A stretch of 35,920 nucleotides of DNA from an uncultured Caryophanales bacterium (GTDB lineage Bacteria; Bacillota_I; Bacilli_A; RF39; UBA660): positions 1 to 35,920 of the forward strand of contig CATLHA010000013.1 in NCBI GenBank assembly GCA_949948745.1, written 5' to 3'. The position numbers were made by a program, and so were the translations under genes. Shown here one piece after another: positions 15,457-21,274 of the stretch. The notes beneath the pieces were generated by a model that searched no databases, was not told the origin of the DNA, and worked only from the letters and a program-made list of their open reading frames with translations. Position 1 is the stretch's first letter, and each line of letters starts with the position of its first letter.

Positions 15457-16599
15457 GTGAAATTTTTTATTCAATTGATTTTAGAATTACTTTTACTAGT
15501 AGTATCATTCTTTAGCGTTTTTGTATTAAAAACCCCAGATATTAAAATGTATTTTTTAATATTGTTTGCTTTTTTAGTACTATTATTCACTATAGTTAAA
15601 TGGAAAAGACCAGTAAAGGACAGAAATTTTCATACAGTAATTTTAATAGTTACTAGTTTATGTTTGTTGATAATGACTTTTATTTATATGACTGGGCTAA
15701 TAAAAGGATTTCAAATTAGTTATAGTGCTATATACAAAAAATATATTTCTACTGAAACATGGATTATGACGTTTTTTATTGTTATTGCAACTGAAGTTAT
15801 CCGTTATGTTTTATCGTTAGTTAGAACGAATAAGGAAAAAAAGTATTGGATTTTATATTTAGCTATGCTAATTAATTTTGTACTTATTGATTTAATAATT
15901 TCGACAAGAGTAACTAGCTATTATAATTTTGGTCAGTTCTATGAGTTTTTCTTTATCGTTGCTGTTCAAAGTTTGGCAAAAAATATTTTCTTGATGTATT
16001 TGAGCGGTAGATTTGGAATTATTCCTTGTTTAAGTTATCGGGTTATTATGGATTTGTATATCTATTTTTTACCTGTTGTTCCTAAGATAAATATATTTAT
16101 ACAAGCGGTTTTATTGGTTATATTTCCATATATTCTATATTTAGTAATAAAAAAATATACAGCTAAGAGAAAAATAGAACCTATACGTAAGAATAAAGTT
16201 TTTAATCGAATTGTGACAGTAATTCTTTCTATGTCATTATTAACATTAATTATGTTAGTTTCTCGTGAATTTAAGTATTCAATGATAGCTGTTGGAAGTA
16301 AATCTATGACAGGTTCTATCAACAAGGGAGATGCTGTTATATATGAGAAATATATTTCTAAAGAAATGAAACTGAAAAATGGTGATATTATTGTATTTAG
16401 TAAAAATGATATGATAGTAGTTCATAGAATTGTTGAGGTATTTGAATTAGATGAGGGAGAGTTTGTTTACCGCACTAAAGGAGATGCTAATACAAGTGAT
16501 GATAATTGGTTAGTTTCAGAAAAAGAAATTTTTGGTAGAGTGAATATTAGAGTATTATTGATTGCTTGGCCATCTGTATTACTGAATGAGTTGTTTTAA
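15457..16599 (+). CDS. SipW-like (ER-type) signal peptidase I with large multi-pass N-terminal region
   Basis: A protein of about 380 residues. The last ~110 residues are a type I signal peptidase: SKSM with catalytic Ser283, IVVHRIVE with His323 in place of the bacterial Lys, and TKGDANTSDDN with Asp343. The Ser-His-Asp set marks the ER/SipW class. Typical SipW is about 190 residues; here about 260 residues with seven or eight membrane segments precede the catalytic domain. The start is set at GTG 15457, with GGTGAAG six bases upstream; in-frame GTG codons at 15442 and 15445 are alternatives. The likely substrates are the TasA-like proteins at 14869 and 17836. The next gene starts 16 bases downstream. 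Confidence 0.85.
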   Translation: MKFFIQLILELLLLVVSFFSVFVLKTPDIKMYFLILFAFLVLLFTIVKWKRPVKDRNFHTVILIVTSLCLLIMTFIYMTGLIKGFQISYSAIYKKYISTETWIMTFFIVIATEVIRYVLSLVRTNKEKKYWILYLAMLINFVLIDLIISTRVTSYYNFGQFYEFFFIVAVQSLAKNIFLMYLSGRFGIIPCLSYRVIMDLYIYFLPVVPKINIFIQAVLLVIFPYILYLVIKKYTAKRKIEPIRKNKVFNRIVTVILSMSLLTLIMLVSREFKYSMIAVGSKSMTGSINKGDAVIYEKYISKEMKLKNGDIIVFSKNDMIVVHRIVEVFELDEGEFVYRTKGDANTSDDNWLVSEKEIFGRVNIRVLLIAWPSVLLNELF

Positions 16600-16615
16600 G
16601 GTATGGTGATTTATT

Positions 16616-17716
16616 ATGAAAAGTAAGGAAAAAGAGCTTCCCTTTTTAGAGGAAAAAGATCGAGAAAAGGCTATTCCGATTGCACTTATTTATGGTGTAG
16701 TTGGAATGTTAATTATTCTTTTAATAGCTAGTTTGTCTTTAACATTTAAAAAAGAATATGTATTACGTTATACTGAACATAGTGATTTGGATTATAATGT
16801 ATATCTTAAAGATAATAATTTTTATGGAACAAAGTTTTTACCTAAAGATAAAAACTATATTTCTACTTTAATCAATTATATTGATGCAGATTTTTCTTAT
16901 GATTTTACTAGTGAAGAAAATATAGATCTAGAATATTCTTATTATATAAAAGCAACTCTTCTTGTAGATACTTCTACAGGTAAAAATATTTATAAAAAAG
17001 AGGATACTATTTTAGAAAGACAAAGTTTTAATAAAACTAATAATACGAAATTTGAAATTGCAGAAAATGTTAAGATTGATTATAGCAAATATAATACTAT
17101 GGCTAGTAATTTTATTAATCAATATGATATTAGTGCTAATTCTAAGGTTGTTGTTTCATTATATGTTGACATTGACGGAAAACATTCTAATTTTAATAAA
17201 AGTATTCATGATAAAGCAGTTGTTAGTTTAGAGATTCCATTAACAAATAAAACAGTGGATATTAATATGAATTATGAATTATCTAATAATGTAAATGCAA
17301 TTTTACAATATCGTTCTACTAGAATTAGTCATCCAGTGTTATTTATTATTTCAATTGCACTAGCTGTGTTAGATATTGTTGTGATTGTAGGTATTATTTA
17401 TTATGTTACTTCTAATCGTGATAATAAAGTTCTATATGCTCGAAAACTTAATAAAATATTGAGAGATTATAGTAGATGCTTGAGCCAGGTAATTGGCACT
17501 GGAGATGCAGAAGAGTTAATTCATACGAAAACTATGGAAGTTGAAAATGTTATAAGTTTTGATGATTTAGTTAATATTCGTGATATATTGGAGAAACCTA
17601 TTTTATATCGTGAGACTATTCCTAATAAAGAAACAGTATTTTATATTGTTGAAAATAATATTTGTTATTTGTATGTGATGCGTGTTGAGGATATGAAACG
17701 TAAAAAAATTAAATAA
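16616..17716 (+). CDS. DUF5305-like membrane protein of the secretion cluster
   Basis: A 366-residue protein with membrane segments at about 23-45 and 240-265, an exported domain of about 190 residues between them, and a cytosolic C-terminal domain of about 95 residues. The exported part begins YVLRYTEHSDLDYNVYLKDNNFYG, with KFLPKDKNYISTLINYIDADFSY next. This pattern fits DUF5305, a family found in archaea and Bacillota near SipW-type signal peptidases. The cytosolic tail (SFDDLVNIRDILEKPILY) is also typical of the family. Its function is not known; the context suggests a role in processing or assembly of the secreted TasA-like proteins. It is co-transcribed with the peptidase gene and ends before a terminator. 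Confidence 0.75.
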   Translation: MKSKEKELPFLEEKDREKAIPIALIYGVVGMLIILLIASLSLTFKKEYVLRYTEHSDLDYNVYLKDNNFYGTKFLPKDKNYISTLINYIDADFSYDFTSEENIDLEYSYYIKATLLVDTSTGKNIYKKEDTILERQSFNKTNNTKFEIAENVKIDYSKYNTMASNFINQYDISANSKVVVSLYVDIDGKHSNFNKSIHDKAVVSLEIPLTNKTVDINMNYELSNNVNAILQYRSTRISHPVLFIISIALAVLDIVVIVGIIYYVTSNRDNKVLYARKLNKILRDYSRCLSQVIGTGDAEELIHTKTMEVENVISFDDLVNIRDILEKPILYRETIPNKETVFYIVENNICYLYVMRVEDMKRKKIK

Positions 17717-17730
17717 TTTTGAGTATTCCT

Positions 17731-17756
17731 AAAAAGTGTATAATTACACTTTTTTC
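17731..17756 (+). terminator. Rho-independent terminator of the TasA-like cluster
   Basis: AAAAAGTGTA (17731-17740), TAAT loop, TACACTTTTT (17745-17754), then more T. Confidence 0.85.
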
Positions 17757-17773
17757 TTTTTTGAAAGTTTTAA

Positions 17774-17802
17774 TTTACTATTTTTGGAAATAATGTTATT
17801 AT
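17774..17802 (+). promoter_or_regulatory. Promoter of the second TasA-like gene
   Basis: TTTACT (17774-17779), 17-nt spacer, TATTAT (17797-17802); GAGGGG ribosome site before ATG 17836. Confidence 0.55.
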
Positions 17803-17835
17803 AGGGAGTAATTATTTTGAAGAGGGGTCATTATT

Positions 17836-18342
17836 ATGGGAAAAATAGTTATTTGGTTGAAACTTTCTTTATATTCATCTTTCGCTTCTATTGCAATTAT
17901 TGTATCTCTTGTAGAAGGTGCTTTTAATTTTGGGAGTGCTTCTGGTTTTGATGTTGAGATTACAAATGCTAAACTGGATAATATTGAAGTATCTGAGCAA
18001 GCTATAAAAAATCATGGGACTACATTATCATTTACTACTAAGGAGTTAAAGAGTATAGGGGATACTTCTGTGTTAGAATATGAGATTAGTAATTATAGTA
18101 AAAATTTTGATGCATCTGTACGCATAGATTGTACTCAAAATAGTAATGAATATTATACAATTCATAATAATTTTCCAGTTATTATTAAAGCAAATAGTAA
18201 GGAAAGTGGGAATTTAGTTGTGGTTTTAAAGAAATCTAGTGATTTTGCAATTACAGATGATTTTTCTTGCCTTTTAAATATATCTGCAGTTAATGAGCAT
18301 GATTTTGAAAATTATGAGTACATTGCATTAAGAAATAAATAA
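17836..18342 (+). CDS. Second TasA/CalY-like exported protein
   Basis: A 168-residue protein with an N-terminal hydrophobic segment (about 5-30) and a beta-rich exterior part. The stretch TLSFTTKELKSIGDTSVLEYEI (62-83) lines up with TITFQTPVMDTIGETVTLSYNV of the TasA-like protein at 14869. The following NYSKNFDASVRIDC matches its NNSSEYNATLGSMTC, including a shared Cys. I infer a paralogue and a second substrate of the SipW-like peptidase. It has its own promoter, so it may be expressed differently from the first cluster. It could be a minor fibre component, as TapA is for TasA in Bacillus, but that is speculation. Confidence 0.7.
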   Translation: MGKIVIWLKLSLYSSFASIAIIVSLVEGAFNFGSASGFDVEITNAKLDNIEVSEQAIKNHGTTLSFTTKELKSIGDTSVLEYEISNYSKNFDASVRIDCTQNSNEYYTIHNNFPVIIKANSKESGNLVVVLKKSSDFAITDDFSCLLNISAVNEHDFENYEYIALRNK

Positions 18343-18427
18343 TTTGTTATAGATTTTTATAGAACTTTTATTATTTATTATTAGTCTTTCAATTATAAAA
18401 ATTTAATCTTTTAATTATTTGAAATTA

Positions 18428-18436
18428 TGCTATAAT
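18428..18436 (+). promoter_or_regulatory. Extended -10 promoter of the HD-GYP-like gene
   Basis: TGC then TATAAT (18431-18436), with no clear -35. GGAGG (18481-18485) precedes ATG 18493. The preceding 18343-18427 is AT-rich with no clear terminator. Confidence 0.5.
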
Positions 18437-18492
18437 AGTTATTATAAGGAGCATAGTAAATTTAAAATTACTATTATTTTGGAGGTTTTATT

Positions 18493-19710
18493 ATGAAAAT
18501 TGATATAGGTCAAGTAGTTCCAGGAATGATTGTAAATTCTGATGTACAATATAATGATTCTGTTTTAGTTAGTAAAGGAAATACTTTAACTCCTAGGTAT
18601 ATTGAAAGATTAAAAGCATTTGGTATTACTTCTTTAGATATTATTACTGATAAAGTAGAGAAGTCTGATGAAAATAATAATTCTAATACAAAATATACTG
18701 TAAGTAAAAACATGTTTGATAGTATACGTATGTCATTTGGAGAAAAAAATTATGATAAAATAGTTGGGAAAGCAGATTTATTAGTATCTACTATTTTACG
18801 TGATTTAGATTTGAAGAGCGATTTTACAGACTTAACTTATGATTTGAGAACATTTGAAAGTACAGATGATACAATAAATCATTCTATTAGAGTTGCTATT
18901 TATTCTATTGTTTTAGCTCATTTATATAATAAAAGTATAAGAGAGAAAACATATGTCCAAAGTGTTATAGATGCTAAATCAATTGATTTAAGAGAAATTG
19001 CTGTTGCTGCACTTTTACATGATCGTGGACGAAATTGCAATGGAAATGCAGTTTTAGAAAGAATTGGGAAATTGGTTAAAAATCCTGATTTAACATCTCA
19101 AATGCCAGGTCTTATGGAGGTTCCTAGGGATTATTATGATGAGAAATATACTTCTTTATATTCTTATTGTCTTGCAAGTGATGTTCCAGAAATTTCACAA
19201 CATTCTAAGTATATGATGTTATTTTCTTCTGAAACTGAGAATGGTACTGGTCCTTTACGACCAAAAGGCTTTGAGGTTGAGAAAAAAAATAGTACAGTTA
19301 TGGCTTCTAAAATTATACATCTTTGTAGTTTATATGATAATATGCTATCTCACTGTTTATATAGTGGTGAAACATTTGAAAATATTGTTAGTGTTCTAGG
19401 ACAGGCTGCAAGTGCAAAACTAGTAAATGAGGAATTGGCTAATTTATTTTTATCTAGTGTACCTATTTATCCTGTAGGGACTAGAGTAATCTTATCTAAT
19501 GGAGAAAAAGCAGAAGTAGTTAAAACATTTGTTGAGTATACTTATGCGACAAGACCTGTTGTTAAAATTTTATCAACAAATCAGTTGATTAATTTAAGGG
19601 ATCATCAATCTCTTACAATCGATAAGGTTTACTTAGATGAAGTTACTATTTCTGATGTTATTGATAATCAAATAAATGAAATGGATGGTCGTCCTAAAGG
19701 AAGGTTATAG
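18493..19710 (+). CDS. Degenerate HD-GYP domain protein
   Basis: A 405-residue cytosolic protein. The N-terminal part (1-60) resembles the domain often found before HD-GYP (PGMIVNSDV, KGNTLTPRYIERLKAFGI). The HD-GYP core has His130 (NHSIRVAIYS) and HD at 176-177 (LLHDRGR). The signature HHExxDGSGYP is reduced to SSETENGTGP (245-254): both metal-binding His are Ser, and the Tyr of GYP is lost. The helix ASKIIHLCSLYDNM and the C-terminal VPIYPVGTRVILSNGEKAEVV are as in HD-GYP enzymes. Active members hydrolyse cyclic di-GMP; this one has lost part of its metal site and may bind nucleotide or a partner without catalysis (inference). It is monocistronic. Confidence 0.85.
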   Translation: MKIDIGQVVPGMIVNSDVQYNDSVLVSKGNTLTPRYIERLKAFGITSLDIITDKVEKSDENNNSNTKYTVSKNMFDSIRMSFGEKNYDKIVGKADLLVSTILRDLDLKSDFTDLTYDLRTFESTDDTINHSIRVAIYSIVLAHLYNKSIREKTYVQSVIDAKSIDLREIAVAALLHDRGRNCNGNAVLERIGKLVKNPDLTSQMPGLMEVPRDYYDEKYTSLYSYCLASDVPEISQHSKYMMLFSSETENGTGPLRPKGFEVEKKNSTVMASKIIHLCSLYDNMLSHCLYSGETFENIVSVLGQAASAKLVNEELANLFLSSVPIYPVGTRVILSNGEKAEVVKTFVEYTYATRPVVKILSTNQLINLRDHQSLTIDKVYLDEVTISDVIDNQINEMDGRPKGRL

Positions 19711-19749
19711 GAATTTTCTTTTCATTTGATATAAAGTGTTTCTAAAGTA

Positions 19750-19778
19750 TTGTAAAAATAGATATTTTATGATAGGAT
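19750..19778 (+). promoter_or_regulatory. Promoter of tRNA-Glu
   Basis: TTGTAA (19750-19755), 17-nt spacer, TAGGAT (19773-19778). The -10 runs into the palindrome at 19777-19810. Confidence 0.5.
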
Positions 19779-19810
19779 AATAATGTCTTTATAAAGAAAG
19801 ACATTATTAT
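19777..19810 (+). repeat. Perfect 14-bp inverted repeat directly before tRNA-Glu
   Basis: ATAATAATGTCTTT (19777-19790) and AAAGACATTATTAT (19797-19810) are perfect reverse complements around a 6-nt loop. The right arm ends at the base before the mature tRNA. No T run follows, so it is not a terminator of the preceding gene. Confidence 0.75.
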
Positions 19811-19887
19811 GGTCTGTTGGTGAAGGGGTTTAACACATCACCCTCTCAAGGTGACATTCACGGGTCCGAATCCCGTACAGACTACCA
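19811..19887 (+). tRNA. tRNA-Glu(CUC)
   Basis: A 77-nt cloverleaf: acceptor GGTCTGT/ACAGACT (closing G-U pair), D arm with GGTTTAA, anticodon stem TCACC/GGTGA with loop CTCTCAA giving anticodon CTC, T arm CGGGTCCGAATCCCG and encoded CCA. The body resembles bacterial tRNA-Glu. CUC is the rarer isoacceptor; a UUC species is expected elsewhere. Confidence 0.92.
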
Positions 19888-19896
19888 TAAAGTATT

Positions 19897-19925
19897 AAAA
19901 TCACTACATTGTAGTGATTTTTTTT
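19897..19925. terminator. Terminator after tRNA-Glu, possibly bidirectional
   Basis: AAAATCACTAC (19897-19907), ATT loop, GTAGTGATTTT (19911-19921), followed by T residues on the + strand. It lies just before the stop codon of the convergent minus gene ending at 19928 and could serve both. Confidence 0.85.
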
Positions 19926-19927
19926 CT

Positions 19928-20488
19928 TTATCTAGTTCTTATGTATTCTTTAATATTAGATGGATCAATTTGTATTTTTTTCTCTATATCAACAAATGGA
20001 AAGTATGTATTCGTATCTTTCATTACATATAAGAAAAAATCTATGTATTGATTTCTTCCAATGTAATAATTTCCTCGTTTACTAGGAATTTTAATTCCTA
20101 ATACCTTATTTATAGAAATTGGTTTTCTTGTTTGATATTCATCTTTCCAATTAGAAAATCTAATTGGTAAAAACATTCTTAATAATTGTGTATTTGAAAA
20201 TAAATTGTTAGATTCCATGTGATGTGTTTTGATAGTCGAAATATTATCTATAATAAATGCATATTGATCCCTGATAAAATAGTTATAACTACTATCATAT
20301 AATGTGTCTGTTTTTTTCGCTAAGGAAATATAGAAGGGACCATTTGCTGTTTCTATATCTATTTCACTGAATGGTTTTATTTGTATTGGTGGTTTAATTT
20401 TACCACTTGTAATAATCTCCTTAAAATTTTCTGTATTAGCCTGATGAAAAAGCCAATTTTTATTTATTTCTATGTTTGTAATTCTCAT
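19928..20488 (-). CDS. Unknown protein with weak ADP-ribosyltransferase-like features
   Basis: A 186-residue cytosolic protein. The N-terminal WLFHQANTENFKEIITSGKI (His15) recalls the H-x-T-x-x-N-x-x-I-x-x-x-G pattern of ART-fold proteins. GPFYISLAKKTD (Tyr53, Ser55) could be the second conserved strand, and WKDEYQTRKPISINKVLGI (Glu117) resembles the acidic strand 'E..i....I.gi'. These three positions would make an H-Y-E type active site, but I recognise no named family and the resemblance is by eye. A RES or DarT-like toxin, or an unrelated fold, remains possible; no antitoxin gene is next to it. An AGGAG ribosome site and extended -10 promoter support the start. It is divergent from 20595. 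Confidence 0.6.
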   Translation of the reverse strand: MRITNIEINKNWLFHQANTENFKEIITSGKIKPPIQIKPFSEIDIETANGPFYISLAKKTDTLYDSSYNYFIRDQYAFIIDNISTIKTHHMESNNLFSNTQLLRMFLPIRFSNWKDEYQTRKPISINKVLGIKIPSKRGNYYIGRNQYIDFFLYVMKDTNTYFPFVDIEKKIQIDPSNIKEYIRTR

Positions 20489-20511
20489 AACTAACTCCTA
20501 AATTATTTTTT

Positions 20512-20540
20512 ATTTTAGCATGGTGGAATTTTATTGTAAA
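20512..20540 (-). promoter_or_regulatory. Minus-strand promoter of the 20488 gene
   Basis: On the minus strand: TTTACA (20540-20535), 17-nt spacer, TAAAAT (20517-20512) with a TG extension. Its -35 overlaps the -35 of the divergent promoter. Confidence 0.7.
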
Positions 20541-20561
20541 TCATTTTTTTTCTGATATAAT
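20534..20561 (+). promoter_or_regulatory. Plus-strand promoter of the 20595 gene
   Basis: TTGTAA (20534-20539), 16-nt spacer, TATAAT (20556-20561) with TG at 20553-20554. The two divergent -35 boxes share five bases, so RNA polymerase can hardly occupy both at once. Confidence 0.65.
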
Positions 20562-20594
20562 ATGAATTATATTTTTTAGAAAAGTTGTGGTTTT

Positions 20595-21251
20595 ATGGAA
20601 GATACTTTATTTTATTTGAACTTAAAGAAGAATCCCCAGAAAATTGAAATTTTTCAGAATGCTTTTGAGCAAGGATTAATTCAATTTTTTGATCCAGATG
20701 TATTAACAAAACTTAGAAAAATGTACTATGGATGTTATTCTGGTTTATTATATTTATATACAATGCCGACAGATTCTTCTTCTATTGGTTCTAAATTAGA
20801 AATTCTATCTCATGTTTTTTCTGACTTAAATTATGTGATTGTTCATGGACATACTGATTCTACTCGTGAAATTTGTTTTTCTGACTATAACAGTAGTCCT
20901 TTGGATTATAATTCTTGGATTGAAGTGGCTAGTGGATTAAAAATCTGGGTATATGATGTATTTTCTATGTTAAAATTTGAGAGAGATACTTATTATCAAT
21001 TAGAAAATCCTTTTATTACAAAAAAAGTTCCTTTTGCTGTTATTCGTAGTTTTCCTGAATATTATGATACTGATTTTTCTCATTTGAGGGATCCTTTTAT
21101 TTTGATTAGTTTAATGAGGGATATTGAGCGTAATGTAAAATTAAGCCCTTATAGGAGTTTTTTAGAGGCGGAACTTGAAAAGTTTAAAATTGTAAATCAC
21201 TATCAAGATATTTTATTACAATGGGAAAAAGAAAAAAAGATGATAAAATAA
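20595..21251 (+). CDS. Unknown protein, possibly transglutaminase-like without the catalytic His
   Basis: A 218-residue cytosolic protein with no signal peptide. Residues 42-57 (KMYYGCYSGLLYLYTM, Cys47) and 103-121 (LDYNSWIEVASGLKIWVYD) resemble the cysteine and the H-x-W-x-E...Y-D strands of transglutaminase-like cysteine enzymes. Here the expected His position is Asn106, followed by SW, with Asp121 in VYD. If related, it would lack a full Cys-His-Asp triad. The similarity is by eye and weak; no function is assigned. It is divergent from the 20488 gene and convergent with the LRR gene, sharing a terminator. Confidence 0.6.
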   Translation: MEDTLFYLNLKKNPQKIEIFQNAFEQGLIQFFDPDVLTKLRKMYYGCYSGLLYLYTMPTDSSSIGSKLEILSHVFSDLNYVIVHGHTDSTREICFSDYNSSPLDYNSWIEVASGLKIWVYDVFSMLKFERDTYYQLENPFITKKVPFAVIRSFPEYYDTDFSHLRDPFILISLMRDIERNVKLSPYRSFLEAELEKFKIVNHYQDILLQWEKEKKMIK

Positions 21252-21274
21252 AAAGAGCTTAGGCTCTTTTTATT
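21251..21274. terminator. Bidirectional terminator between convergent genes
   Basis: AAAAGAGC (21251-21258), TTAG loop, GCTCTTTT (21263-21270), with T residues on both strands. The stop codon of the minus-strand LRR gene lies across the loop (21261-21259). The hairpin core equals the terminator at 3806. Confidence 0.85.
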
